64,000 bases of DNA from NCBI RefSeq assembly GCF_029960815.1, contig NZ_JASBRE010000019.1, positions 62,001 to 126,000 of the forward strand, written 5' to 3'. Made by a program: the position numbers and the translations under genes. Under the pieces are notes generated by a model that worked only from the letters and a program-made list of their open reading frames with translations, made no database searches and had not been told where the DNA came from. Positions 50,969-60,614 of the stretch are shown piece after piece (position 1 is the first letter of the stretch; each line of letters opens with the position of its first letter). The stretch is from Pseudomonas sp. AL03. Lineage in GTDB: Bacteria; Pseudomonadota; Gammaproteobacteria; Pseudomonadales; Pseudomonadaceae.

Positions 50969-52861
50969 GTGGATTTCCCTTCCCGTTTTGAAGTGATCGT
51001 CATCGGCGGCGGTCATGCCGGTACCGAGGCAGCACTGGCCTCAGCACGTATGGGTGCAAAAACCCTGTTGCTGACGCATAACGTGGAAACCCTCGGCGCC
51101 ATGAGTTGCAACCCCGCCATCGGCGGCATTGGCAAAAGCCACCTGGTCAAGGAAATCGATGCCCTCGGCGGCGCGATGGCCATGGCTACCGACAAAGGTG
51201 GTATTCAGTTTCGCGTGTTGAACAGCCGTAAAGGCCCGGCCGTGCGAGCGACTCGCGCTCAGGCTGATCGGGTTCTGTACAAGGCCGCTGTCCGCGAAGC
51301 CCTGGAAAACCAGCCGAACCTGTGGATATTTCAACAGGCTGCCGACGACCTGATCGTCGAGCAGGAACAAGTACGCGGTGTTGTCACCCAAATGGGCCTG
51401 CGTTTCTTGGCGGACTCCGTGGTGTTGACCACTGGCACCTTCCTCGGTGGACTTATCCACATCGGCATGCAGAATTTTTCCGGTGGCCGTGCCGGTGATC
51501 CGCCGTCGATCGCCCTGGCTCACCGATTGCGTGAAATGCCACTGCGGGTTGGTCGACTGAAAACAGGCACACCGCCGCGTATCGACGGTCGTTCTGTGGA
51601 TTTCTCGGTGATGACCGAGCAAGCCGGCGATACGCCGATCCCGGTGATGTCGTTCATGGGTTCCAAAGAGCAACATCCGAAACAGGTCAGCTGCTGGATT
51701 ACCCACACCAACGCCCGCACCCACGAAATAATTGCCGCCAACCTTGATCGCTCGCCGATGTATTCCGGTGTGATCGAAGGTATCGGCCCGCGTTACTGCC
51801 CGTCGATCGAAGACAAGATCCATCGCTTTGCCGACAAGGAAAGCCATCAGGTCTTCATCGAACCGGAAGGCCTGACGACCAACGAGCTGTACCCGAACGG
51901 GATATCCACATCCCTGCCGTTCGACGTGCAACTGCAGATCGTGCAATCGATCCGCGGCATGGAAAACGCGCACATCGTTCGTCCGGGTTACGCCATCGAG
52001 TACGACTACTTCGACCCGCGTGACCTGAAGTACAACCTGGAAACCAAAGTCATCGGCGGTCTGTTTTTTGCCGGGCAAATCAACGGCACCACCGGTTACG
52101 AAGAAGCCGGCGCCCAAGGTTTGCTGGCCGGGGCCAACGCCGCACTGCGTGCTCAGGGCAAAGATGCCTGGTGCCCGCGTCGCGACGAGGCGTACATCGG
52201 AGTGTTGGTCGACGACCTGATTACCTTGGGTACCCAGGAACCGTATCGGATGTTTACGTCCCGCGCCGAATACCGCCTGATCCTGCGCGAAGACAACGCC
52301 GACCTGCGCTTGACCGAAAAAGGTCGCGAACTGGGTCTGGTGGACGACGCGCGTTGGGCTGCGTTCTGCACCAAACGCGAAAGCATCACGCTGGAAGAGC
52401 AACGCCTGAAAAGTACTTGGGTTCGCCCGGGTACCGAGCAGGGCGATGCGATTTCCGAGAAATTCGGCACGCCGCTGACCCACGAATACAACTTGCTCAA
52501 TCTGCTGAGCCGTCCGGAAATCGACTACGCTGGTCTGATCGCCGTGACCGGTGGGGGTGCAGAAGACCCGCAAGTCGCCGAGCAGGTCGAAATCAAGACC
52601 AAATACGCCGGTTACATCGATCGCCAACAGGATGAAATCGCACGGCTGCGGGCCAGCGAAGACACAAAACTGCCTGTGGATATCGATTACACGAATATTT
52701 CCGGTCTCTCCAAAGAGATCCAGAGCAAGCTCGGTGCGACCCGTCCAGAGACCCTGGGCCAGGCGTCGCGTATCCCGGGCGTGACGCCGGCAGCGATTTC
52801 GCTGTTGATGATTCATTTGAAAAAACGCGGCGCGGGCCGTCAGTTGGAGCAAAGCGCTTGA
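50969..52861 (+). CDS. mnmG: tRNA uridine-5-carboxymethylaminomethyl modification enzyme MnmG
   Basis: FAD-dependent partner of MnmE. 630 residues from the second of two adjacent GTG codons, giving MDFPSRFEVIVIGGGHAGTE and six bases from a GAGG; the first GTG at 50966 is too close. FAD loop GGGHAGTEAA and the GidA signature block (GPRYCPSIEDK) are present. It overlaps rsmG by four bases. Confidence 0.96.
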   Translation: MDFPSRFEVIVIGGGHAGTEAALASARMGAKTLLLTHNVETLGAMSCNPAIGGIGKSHLVKEIDALGGAMAMATDKGGIQFRVLNSRKGPAVRATRAQADRVLYKAAVREALENQPNLWIFQQAADDLIVEQEQVRGVVTQMGLRFLADSVVLTTGTFLGGLIHIGMQNFSGGRAGDPPSIALAHRLREMPLRVGRLKTGTPPRIDGRSVDFSVMTEQAGDTPIPVMSFMGSKEQHPKQVSCWITHTNARTHEIIAANLDRSPMYSGVIEGIGPRYCPSIEDKIHRFADKESHQVFIEPEGLTTNELYPNGISTSLPFDVQLQIVQSIRGMENAHIVRPGYAIEYDYFDPRDLKYNLETKVIGGLFFAGQINGTTGYEEAGAQGLLAGANAALRAQGKDAWCPRRDEAYIGVLVDDLITLGTQEPYRMFTSRAEYRLILREDNADLRLTEKGRELGLVDDARWAAFCTKRESITLEEQRLKSTWVRPGTEQGDAISEKFGTPLTHEYNLLNLLSRPEIDYAGLIAVTGGGAEDPQVAEQVEIKTKYAGYIDRQQDEIARLRASEDTKLPVDIDYTNISGLSKEIQSKLGATRPETLGQASRIPGVTPAAISLLMIHLKKRGAGRQLEQSA

Positions 52862-53502
52862 GTTCGTTGTTCACCTCGCAACAAGCAGAAGAGTTATCCA
52901 CAGGTGCTCGCCAGCTCGGTGTCACACTGACAGAAACCCAGCATGCTCAGCTGCTGGGTTATCTGGCCCTGTTGATCAAATGGAACAAGGCGTACAACCT
53001 GACCGCCGTACGCGATCCGGATGAAATGGTTTCCCGTCACTTGCTCGATAGTTTGAGCGTGATGTCGTTCGTCGAAAACGGTCGCTGGCTTGACGTTGGC
53101 AGCGGTGGCGGCATGCCGGGCATTCCGTTGGCCATCCTGTTTCCAGAGTCCCAAGTGACCTGCCTGGACAGCAACGGCAAGAAAACCCGCTTCCTGACTC
53201 AGGTCAAACTCGAACTCAAACTGGATAACCTGCAAGTTATCCACAGTCGCGTCGAAGCCTTTCAGCCTGCATTGCCATTCAACGGGATCATTTCCCGGGC
53301 ATTCAGCAGCATGGAGAACTTCAGCAACTGGACTCGTCACCTCGGCGACGCCGATACACGTTGGCTGGCAATGAAGGGCGTTCATCCGGCCGATGAGCTG
53401 GTAGCATTGCCGGCAGACTTCCACCTCGATAGCGAACACGCCCTGGCCGTACCCGGTTGCCAAGGCCAACGCCATCTGCTGATACTGCGCCGCACGGCAT
53501 GA
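52858..53502 (+). CDS. rsmG: 16S rRNA (guanine-527-N7) methyltransferase
   Basis: Methylates G527 of 16S rRNA. 214 residues from a TTG overlapping the mnmG stop (TTGA). SAM motif DVGSGGGMPGIPLAI at about 78-92. Two perfect DnaA boxes lie within it (52894 and 53237). Next in the conserved mnmG-rsmG-parA-parB order. Confidence 0.96.
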   Translation: MSSLFTSQQAEELSTGARQLGVTLTETQHAQLLGYLALLIKWNKAYNLTAVRDPDEMVSRHLLDSLSVMSFVENGRWLDVGSGGGMPGIPLAILFPESQVTCLDSNGKKTRFLTQVKLELKLDNLQVIHSRVEAFQPALPFNGIISRAFSSMENFSNWTRHLGDADTRWLAMKGVHPADELVALPADFHLDSEHALAVPGCQGQRHLLILRRTA

Positions 53503-53520
53503 TTGGGAACACAAGCAAGA

Positions 53521-54318
53521 ATGGCTAAGGTATTCGCGATAGCGAACCAAAAGGGTGGTGTGGGCAAGACCACCACCTGCATCAACCTCGCAGCTTCCCT
53601 GGTCGCTACCAAGCGTCGGGTGCTGTTGATTGATCTCGATCCACAGGGCAACGCCACCATGGGTAGCGGTGTGGATAAACACAGCCTGGAAAACTCGGTC
53701 TACGACCTGCTGATCGGCGAATGCGATCTGGCCCAGGCCATGCACTACTCCGAGCACGGTGGTTACCAACTGCTGCCGGCCAACCGTGACTTGACCGCGG
53801 CCGAAGTGGTTCTGCTGGAAATGCAGATGAAGGAAAGCCGCCTGCGCAGTGCGTTGGCGCCGATCCGTGAAAACTACGATTACATTTTGATCGACTGCCC
53901 GCCGTCGCTGTCGATGCTCACGCTTAACGCGCTGGTTGCGGCTGACGGGGTCATTATCCCCATGCAGTGCGAGTACTTCGCGCTCGAAGGCTTGAGCGAC
54001 CTTGTGGATAACATCAAGCGCATCGCAGAACTGCTGAATCCGAACCTGAAAGTCGAAGGGCTGTTGCGGACCATGTATGACCCGCGCCTGAGCCTGATGA
54101 ACGATGTTTCGGCGCAGCTCAAGGAACACTTCGGCGAGCAGCTCTACGACACGGTGATTCCGCGCAACATCCGCCTGGCCGAAGCGCCAAGCTATGGCAT
54201 GCCGGCACTGGCGTACGACAAATCATCGCGGGGCGCCATTGCCTATCTGGCATTGGCCGGCGAGATGGTTCGCCGTCAACGCAAAAACTCACGCACCGCC
54301 GCTGCTCAGGCAACTTAA
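53521..54318 (+). CDS. parA: Chromosome partition ATPase ParA
   Basis: Drives segregation of the origin region with ParB and parS. 265 residues from the ATG at 53521 (MAKVFAIANQKGGVGKTT), with the deviant Walker A KGGVGKTT, DLDPQGN and the DCPPSL Walker B. Two perfect DnaA boxes are in its sequence (53670, 54003). Confidence 0.97.
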   Translation: MAKVFAIANQKGGVGKTTTCINLAASLVATKRRVLLIDLDPQGNATMGSGVDKHSLENSVYDLLIGECDLAQAMHYSEHGGYQLLPANRDLTAAEVVLLEMQMKESRLRSALAPIRENYDYILIDCPPSLSMLTLNALVAADGVIIPMQCEYFALEGLSDLVDNIKRIAELLNPNLKVEGLLRTMYDPRLSLMNDVSAQLKEHFGEQLYDTVIPRNIRLAEAPSYGMPALAYDKSSRGAIAYLALAGEMVRRQRKNSRTAAAQAT

Positions 54319-54327
54319 GGAATCCCC

Positions 54328-55200
54328 ATGGCCGTCAAGAAACGAGGTCTCGGACGTGGACTGGATGCACTGCTGAGTGGTCCGACTGTCAGCTCGCTGG
54401 AAGAACAAGCGGTGCAGGCAGATCAGCGTGAGCTGCAGCACCTGCCCCTGGACCTGATCCAGCGCGGCAAGTACCAGCCGCGTCGGGACATGGACCCACA
54501 AGCCCTGGAAGAGCTGGCACAGTCGATCAAGGCTCAGGGCGTGATGCAGCCGATCGTGGTTCGTCCGATCGGCAGCGGTCGCTTCGAAATCATCGCTGGC
54601 GAACGTCGTTGGCGCGCCAGCCAGCAGGCTGGCCAGGAAACCATCCCGGCAATGGTTCGCGATGTGCCGGATGAAACCGCGATCGCCATGGCGCTGATCG
54701 AGAACATCCAACGCGAAGACCTCAATCCGATCGAAGAAGCGGTCGCCTTGCAGCGTTTGCAGCAAGAGTTCCAGCTGACTCAGCAGCAAGTGGCCGAAGC
54801 GGTGGGCAAATCCCGCGTGACTGTGGCTAACCTGCTACGCTTGATCGCGTTGCCGGAAGTCATCAAAACCATGCTGTCCCACGGCGACCTGGAAATGGGT
54901 CATGCCCGTGCTTTGCTCGGTTTGCCGGAGAATCAACAGGTTGAAGGGGCGCGACACGTTGTCGCACGGGGGCTGACGGTGCGCCAGACTGAAGCACTGG
55001 TTCGCCAGTGGTTGAGTGGCAAACAGGAACCTGCTGAACCGGTAAAGCAGGACCCGGATATTGCTCGACTCGAACAGCGTCTGGCTGAGCGCCTAGGCTC
55101 TGCGGTGCAGATCCGCCACGGGAAAAAGGGGAAGGGGCAGTTGGTGATCGGTTACAACTCCCTCGATGAGCTTCAAGGTGTGCTTGCACACATCCGCTGA
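54328..55200 (+). CDS. parB: Chromosome partition protein ParB
   Basis: CTP-dependent clamp that loads at parS (two sites in recF here). 290 residues: the ParB box GERRWRASQQAG, LIENIQREDLNPIEEA, a central helix-turn-helix (TQQQVAEAVGKSRVTVANLLRL) and a C-terminal dimer domain. It contrasts with the two diverged ParB-like proteins in the transposon, which lack the GERRWRA box. Confidence 0.97.
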   Translation: MAVKKRGLGRGLDALLSGPTVSSLEEQAVQADQRELQHLPLDLIQRGKYQPRRDMDPQALEELAQSIKAQGVMQPIVVRPIGSGRFEIIAGERRWRASQQAGQETIPAMVRDVPDETAIAMALIENIQREDLNPIEEAVALQRLQQEFQLTQQQVAEAVGKSRVTVANLLRLIALPEVIKTMLSHGDLEMGHARALLGLPENQQVEGARHVVARGLTVRQTEALVRQWLSGKQEPAEPVKQDPDIARLEQRLAERLGSAVQIRHGKKGKGQLVIGYNSLDELQGVLAHIR

Positions 55201-55245
55201 AACATTTCCTCATGTAGCGTGCAGTGGGAAATCACTACCTGACAG

Positions 55246-55274
55246 TTGAATAGGGGCAGAACCGCCCCTATACT
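55246..55274 (+). promoter_or_regulatory. Promoter of the atp operon
   Basis: TTGAAT (55246-55251), 17-base spacer, TATACT (55269-55274). The spacer is filled by an inverted repeat, TAGGGGC-AGAACC-GCCCCTA (55251-55270), that partly overlaps both boxes. Confidence 0.7.
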
Positions 55275-55348
55275 CTGCGCGCATTTTGTCGGCACAAATT
55301 ATGCCAAGTTATTGAATTCTGGCAGCCGATCATTGGGGAGTAGAAACG

Positions 55349-55756
55349 ATGGAGAGCCGCACGCCAAACCGCTTGCCGTTCCATCGCCTGGCAGTTTTTC
55401 CGGTATTACTGGCTCAATTTGTCGTTTTGGTACTGGCCGCTTTGGCGCTTTGGTACTGGCATGGAGTCGTAGCCGGGTACTCAGGACTTTGCGGAGGCCT
55501 GATAGCCTTGCTGCCCAATGTTTATTTCGCTCACAGGGCATTTCGGTTTTCCGGCGCCCGAGCAGCTCAAGCCATCGTCCGGTCATTTTATGCCGGCGAG
55601 GCGGGCAAACTGATTTTGACGGCAGTGCTCTTTGCATTGACGTTTGCAGGTGTGAAGCCATTGGCGCCGCTAGCTGTATTCGGCGTCTTCGTGTTGACCC
55701 AACTGGTCAGCTGGTTCGCGCCCCTGCTGATGAGAACAAGACTTTCGAGACCTTAG
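55349..55756 (+). CDS. atpI: ATP synthase accessory protein AtpI
   Basis: Small membrane protein thought to help assemble the c ring. 135 residues with four membrane segments (about 15-37, 42-58, 78-98 and 102-122). It is first in the atp operon and 16 bases before atpB. Family sequence is weakly conserved; position makes the call firm. Confidence 0.9.
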   Translation: MESRTPNRLPFHRLAVFPVLLAQFVVLVLAALALWYWHGVVAGYSGLCGGLIALLPNVYFAHRAFRFSGARAAQAIVRSFYAGEAGKLILTAVLFALTFAGVKPLAPLAVFGVFVLTQLVSWFAPLLMRTRLSRP

Positions 55757-55772
55757 GGCGTTTGAGGCAACC

Positions 55773-56642
55773 ATGGCAGAGACAACCGCTTCGGGCTATA
55801 TCCAGCACCACTTGCAGAACCTGACCTTCGGGCAGCTACCTAACGGCGGCTGGGGCTTTGCGCACACCGCAGCAGAAGCCAAGGAAATGGGCTTCTGGGC
55901 TTTCCACGTCGATACGCTTGGCTGGTCGGTCGCGTTGGGTCTGATCTTCGTTCTTCTTTTCCGCATGGCGGCGAAGAAGGCGACTTCCGGTCAGCCTGGT
56001 GCTTTGCAGAACTTCGTTGAAGTATTGGTCGAATTCGTCGATGGCAGCGTGAAAGACAGCTTCCATGGCCGTAGTCCGGTGATTGCACCACTGGCACTGA
56101 CCATCTTCGTCTGGGTCTTCCTGATGAACGCCGTCGACCTGATCCCGGTCGACTGGATTCCTCAGCTGGCCATCCTGATCACGGGTGATGCGCACATTCC
56201 GTTCCGTGCCGTATCGACCACTGACCCGAACGCTACCCTGGGCATGGCCCTGTCGGTGTTCGCGTTGATCATTTTCTACAGCATCAAGGTCAAGGGCATC
56301 GGCGGCTTCATCGGCGAACTGACCCTGCACCCGTTTGGCAGCAAGAATATTTTCCTTCAAGCCCTGCTGATTCCGGTGAACTTCCTGCTGGAGTTCGTGA
56401 CGCTGATCGCCAAGCCAATTTCGCTGGCACTGCGTCTGTTCGGCAACATGTACGCCGGCGAACTGGTCTTCATTCTGATCGCTGTGATGTTCGGCAGCGG
56501 TCTGCTCTGGCTTAGCGGCCTGGGTATAGTTCTGCAGTGGGCGTGGGCTGTGTTCCACATCCTGATCATCACCCTGCAGGCGTTTATCTTCATGATGCTG
56601 ACCATCGTTTACCTGTCGATGGCGCACGAAGAAAACCATTAA
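55773..56642 (+). CDS. atpB: ATP synthase subunit a
   Basis: Proton channel subunit of Fo. 289 residues with five to six membrane segments; the essential arginine lies in the block KPISLALRLFGNMYAGE at about 215-231. Normal length for proteobacteria. Confidence 0.97.
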   Translation: MAETTASGYIQHHLQNLTFGQLPNGGWGFAHTAAEAKEMGFWAFHVDTLGWSVALGLIFVLLFRMAAKKATSGQPGALQNFVEVLVEFVDGSVKDSFHGRSPVIAPLALTIFVWVFLMNAVDLIPVDWIPQLAILITGDAHIPFRAVSTTDPNATLGMALSVFALIIFYSIKVKGIGGFIGELTLHPFGSKNIFLQALLIPVNFLLEFVTLIAKPISLALRLFGNMYAGELVFILIAVMFGSGLLWLSGLGIVLQWAWAVFHILIITLQAFIFMMLTIVYLSMAHEENH

Positions 56643-56776
56643 GACCAGTCTCAGACTAGTCTGATGTCCCACTCGGTCAAACGAGTGGGTGCCCGAACAG
56701 GGCTATGAAACGATTTGTTTTACCGCTTTAAAATCTAAAAAACCTAAACCATACGACGTAAAAGTCGGGAGGAAAG

Positions 56777-57034
56777 ATGGAAACTGTAGTTGGTCTAACC
56801 GCTATCGCTGTTGCACTGTTGATCGGCCTGGGCGCACTGGGTACCGCAATTGGTTTCGGCCTGTTGGGTGGCAAGTTCCTGGAAGGCGCAGCGCGTCAGC
56901 CAGAGATGGTTCCAATGCTGCAAGTTAAAATGTTCATCGTTGCCGGTCTGCTCGACGCCGTCACCATGATCGGCGTTGGTATCGCTCTGTTCTTCACCTT
57001 CGCGAACCCATTCGTTGGTCAACTCGCTGGCTAA
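56777..57034 (+). CDS. atpE: ATP synthase subunit c
   Basis: Proton-carrying ring subunit. 85 residues, two membrane helices joined by the polar loop ARQPEM; the ion-binding carboxylate is D60 (LLDAVTM), so protons are the likely ion. A GGGAGGAAAG site precedes the ATG, fitting the high output needed. Confidence 0.97.
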
Positions 57035-57090
57035 TTACTCGAACCTTCGAGTAATGGGTGTGATGTGCAACGAACGAGCGAGGTGTTGGC

Positions 57091-57561
57091 GTGAACATTA
57101 ATGCAACCCTGATTGGCCAGTCCGTTGCGTTCTTCATTTTTGTACTGTTTTGCATGAAGTTCGTGTGGCCTCCGGTCATCGCGGCTTTGCACGAACGTCA
57201 GAAGAAGATCGCGGATGGACTGGACGCTGCCGCCCGAGCAGCTCGCGACCTGGAGTTGGCCCAAGATAAAGCGGGTCAACAACTGCGCGAAGCTAAAGCT
57301 CAGGCAGCCGAAATCATTGAGCAAGCCAAGAAACGCGGTAATCAGATCGTCGAAGAGGCTGTTGAAAAAGCCCGTATCGACGCTGACCGTGTGAAGGTTC
57401 AGGCTCAGGCCGAGATCGAGCAGGAACTGAACAGTGTCAAAGACGCGCTGCGTGCCCAATTGGGTGCTCTGGCCGTTGGCGGCGCCGAGAAGATCCTGGG
57501 TGCCACAATCGATCAGAACGCGCACGCGGAGCTGGTAAACAAACTGGCTGCTGAAATTTAA
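57091..57561 (+). CDS. atpF: ATP synthase subunit b
   Basis: Peripheral stalk of Fo. 156 residues from a GTG: one N-terminal membrane helix (about 5-27) and a long charged coiled coil. It links subunit a to subunit delta, which is encoded next. Confidence 0.96.
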   Translation: MNINATLIGQSVAFFIFVLFCMKFVWPPVIAALHERQKKIADGLDAAARAARDLELAQDKAGQQLREAKAQAAEIIEQAKKRGNQIVEEAVEKARIDADRVKVQAQAEIEQELNSVKDALRAQLGALAVGGAEKILGATIDQNAHAELVNKLAAEI

Positions 57562-57573
57562 GCGAGGGCGATC

Positions 57574-58110
57574 ATGGCAGAATTGACCACGTTGGCCCGA
57601 CCTTACGCTAAGGCAGCCTTCGAGCACGCCCAGGCCCACCAGCAACTGGCCTCTTGGTCAGCCATGCTCGGCCTGGCTGCAGCAGTGTCGCAAGACGACA
57701 CCATGCAGCGCGTGCTCAAGGCCCCGCGACTGACGAGCGCAGACAAGGCCGCCACGTTTATTGACGTGTGCGGCGACAAGTTTGATGTGAAGGCACAGAA
57801 CTTCATTCACGTCGTTGCCGAAAACGACCGTCTCCCGCTGTTGCCGGAGATTGCCGCTCTGTTTGACCTGTACAAGGCCGAACAAGAGAAATCGGTAGAC
57901 GTTGAAGTCACCAGTGCTTTTGCATTGAACCAAGAACAGCAAGACAAACTCGCCAAGGTTCTCAGTGCACGACTCAACCGGGAAGTGCGCCTGCAAGTCG
58001 AGGAAGACAAATCCCTTATTGGGGGCATTGTCATCCGCGCCGGCGACCTGGTAATCGATGGCTCGGTTCGCGGCAAACTCGCGAACCTTGCCGAAGCATT
58101 GAAATCTTGA
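57574..58110 (+). CDS. atpH: ATP synthase subunit delta
   Basis: Joins the peripheral stalk to F1. 178 residues, helical N-terminal domain starting LTTLARPYAKAAFEHA and a C-terminal block SLIGGIVIRAGDLVIDGSV typical of the family. Confidence 0.96.
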   Translation: MAELTTLARPYAKAAFEHAQAHQQLASWSAMLGLAAAVSQDDTMQRVLKAPRLTSADKAATFIDVCGDKFDVKAQNFIHVVAENDRLPLLPEIAALFDLYKAEQEKSVDVEVTSAFALNQEQQDKLAKVLSARLNREVRLQVEEDKSLIGGIVIRAGDLVIDGSVRGKLANLAEALKS

Positions 58111-58131
58111 GTTTGAAGGGGCAGCAGAGCA

Positions 58132-59676
58132 ATGCAGCAACTCAATCCTTCCGAAATAAGTGAAATTATCAAGGGCCGCATCGACAAGCTCGATGTGACC
58201 TCCCAAGCCCGTAACGAAGGCACTGTCGTCAGCGTATCTGACGGTATCGTGCGGATTCACGGTCTGGCCGACGTCATGTACGGCGAGATGATCGAGTTTC
58301 CGGGCGGCGTCTTCGGTATGGCTCTCAACCTGGAGCAAGACTCTGTAGGTGCCGTTGTATTGGGCTCTTACCAGTCTCTGGCTGAAGGCATGAGCGCCAA
58401 GTGCACTGGCCGCATCCTCGAAGTTCCGGTTGGTAAGGAACTGCTGGGTCGCGTAGTCGACGCACTGGGTAACCCTGTTGACGGCAAAGGTCCGCTGAAC
58501 AACACCGAGACCGATGCGGTCGAGAAAGTTGCTCCAGGCGTGATCTGGCGTAAGTCGGTAGACCAGCCTGTACAGACTGGCTACAAGGCTGTCGATGCCA
58601 TGATCCCTGTCGGCCGTGGCCAGCGTGAGCTGATCATCGGTGACCGTCAGATCGGTAAGACCGCTCTGGCGATCGACGCGATCATCAACCAGAAAGACAG
58701 TGGCATCTTCTGCGTCTACGTAGCTATCGGTCAGAAACAATCGACCATCGCTAACGTTGTTCGCAAGCTGGAAGAAAACGGCGCACTGGCTAACACCATC
58801 GTCGTGGCTGCGAGCGCTTCGGAATCTGCAGCACTGCAATTCCTGGCACCGTACTCCGGTTGCACTATGGGTGAATTCTTCCGCGACCGCGGTGAAGACG
58901 CGCTGATCGTTTATGACGATCTGTCCAAGCAAGCAGTGGCTTACCGCCAGATTTCCCTGCTGCTGCGCCGTCCACCAGGCCGTGAAGCTTACCCAGGCGA
59001 CGTGTTCTATCTCCACTCCCGTCTGCTGGAGCGCGCATCCCGCGTTTCGGAAGAGTACGTAGAGAAGTTCACCAACGGCGCAGTGACCGGCAAAACCGGT
59101 TCCCTGACCGCACTGCCGATCATCGAAACCCAGGCTGGCGACGTTTCCGCGTTCGTTCCGACCAACGTGATTTCCATCACCGACGGTCAGATCTTCCTGG
59201 AATCGGCCATGTTCAACTCCGGGATCCGTCCTGCTGTGAACGCCGGTGTTTCGGTATCCCGTGTGGGTGGTGCCGCTCAGACCAAGATCATCAAGAAGCT
59301 CTCCGGTGGTATCCGTACCGCTCTGGCTCAGTACCGTGAACTGGCGGCATTCGCCCAGTTCGCTTCTGACCTGGACGAAGCGACCCGTAAGCAACTTGAG
59401 CATGGTCAGCGCGTTACCGAGCTGATGAAGCAGAAGCAATACGCACCAATGTCGATCGCTGACATGGCGCTGTCGCTGTATGCCGCTGAGCGTGGGTTCC
59501 TGACTGACGTTGAAATCGCCAAGATCGGCAGCTTCGAACAAGCGCTGATTGCTTTCTTCAACCGCGATCACGCCGATTTGATGGCGAAGATCAACGTGAA
59601 GGGTGACTTCAATGACGAAATCGACGCTGGCCTGAAAGCCGGTATCGAGAAGTTCAAGGCCACCCAAACCTGGTAA
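58132..59676 (+). CDS. atpA: ATP synthase subunit alpha
   Basis: Non-catalytic nucleotide-binding subunit of F1. 514 residues with Walker A GDRQIGKT near 169-176 and the signature PAVNAGVSVSRVGG. It lies between atpH and atpG as usual. Confidence 0.98.
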   Translation: MQQLNPSEISEIIKGRIDKLDVTSQARNEGTVVSVSDGIVRIHGLADVMYGEMIEFPGGVFGMALNLEQDSVGAVVLGSYQSLAEGMSAKCTGRILEVPVGKELLGRVVDALGNPVDGKGPLNNTETDAVEKVAPGVIWRKSVDQPVQTGYKAVDAMIPVGRGQRELIIGDRQIGKTALAIDAIINQKDSGIFCVYVAIGQKQSTIANVVRKLEENGALANTIVVAASASESAALQFLAPYSGCTMGEFFRDRGEDALIVYDDLSKQAVAYRQISLLLRRPPGREAYPGDVFYLHSRLLERASRVSEEYVEKFTNGAVTGKTGSLTALPIIETQAGDVSAFVPTNVISITDGQIFLESAMFNSGIRPAVNAGVSVSRVGGAAQTKIIKKLSGGIRTALAQYRELAAFAQFASDLDEATRKQLEHGQRVTELMKQKQYAPMSIADMALSLYAAERGFLTDVEIAKIGSFEQALIAFFNRDHADLMAKINVKGDFNDEIDAGLKAGIEKFKATQTW

Positions 59677-59726
59677 GCCGCAGCGGGAGCCGCAAGGCTC
59701 CCGCTTGCTAACCTGATAGGTGTTAC

Positions 59727-60587
59727 ATGGCAGGCGCAAAAGAGATTCGCAGTAAGATTGCGAGCATCAAAAGCACGCAAAAGATTACCAGCGCCATGGA
59801 AAAAGTGGCGGTCAGTAAAATGCGCAAAGCACAAATGCGCATGGCTGCTAGCCGTCCTTACGCGGAGCGCATCCGCCAGGTTATTGGTCATTTGGCCAAC
59901 GCCAACCCGGAATATCGCCACCCCTTCATGATCGAGCGTGAAATCAAGCGCGTCGGTTATGTCGTAGTGAGCAGTGACCGTGGTCTGTGTGGTGGCTTGA
60001 ACACCAACCTGTTCAAGGCCTTGGTCAAGGACATGGCGAAAAACCGTGAAAACGGCGTCGAGATCGATCTGTGTGTTGTTGGTAGCAAGGGTGCGGCTTT
60101 CTTCCGCAACTTCGGCGGTAACGTCGTTGCAGCTATCAGCCACCTGGGTGAAGAGCCGTCGATCAATGATCTGATCGGCAGCGTCAAGGTGATGCTGGAT
60201 GCCTACCTGGACGGCCGTATTGATCGCCTGTCCGTGGTGTCCAACAAGTTCATCAACACCATGACGCAACAGCCTACTGTGGAGCAGTTGATTCCACTGG
60301 AGGCAACCGCGGATCAATCACTCAAGCACCACTGGGACTATCTCTACGAACCGGATGCCAAAGAGCTGCTTGACGGCTTGATGGTCCGCTACGTTGAGTC
60401 GCAGGTCTACCAGGCGGTGGTCGAGAACAACGCGGCTGAACAAGCTGCGCGGATGATCGCGATGAAGAACGCTACCGACAACGCCGGTGATTTGATCAGC
60501 GATTTGCAGCTGGTCTACAACAAGGCGCGTCAGGCTGCGATCACCCAAGAGATCTCGGAAATCGTCGGCGGCGCTGCCGCGGTTTAA
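59727..60587 (+). CDS. atpG: ATP synthase subunit gamma
   Basis: Rotating central shaft of F1. 286 residues with the N-terminal helix (AGAKEIRSKIASIKSTQKIT), the SDRGLCGGLN loop and the C-terminal helix (ITQEISEIVGGAAAV) that pass through the alpha/beta ring. Confidence 0.97.
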   Translation: MAGAKEIRSKIASIKSTQKITSAMEKVAVSKMRKAQMRMAASRPYAERIRQVIGHLANANPEYRHPFMIEREIKRVGYVVVSSDRGLCGGLNTNLFKALVKDMAKNRENGVEIDLCVVGSKGAAFFRNFGGNVVAAISHLGEEPSINDLIGSVKVMLDAYLDGRIDRLSVVSNKFINTMTQQPTVEQLIPLEATADQSLKHHWDYLYEPDAKELLDGLMVRYVESQVYQAVVENNAAEQAARMIAMKNATDNAGDLISDLQLVYNKARQAAITQEISEIVGGAAAV

Positions 60588-60614
60588 CGGTTCAAATATT
60601 CAGAGGATCCAGCT

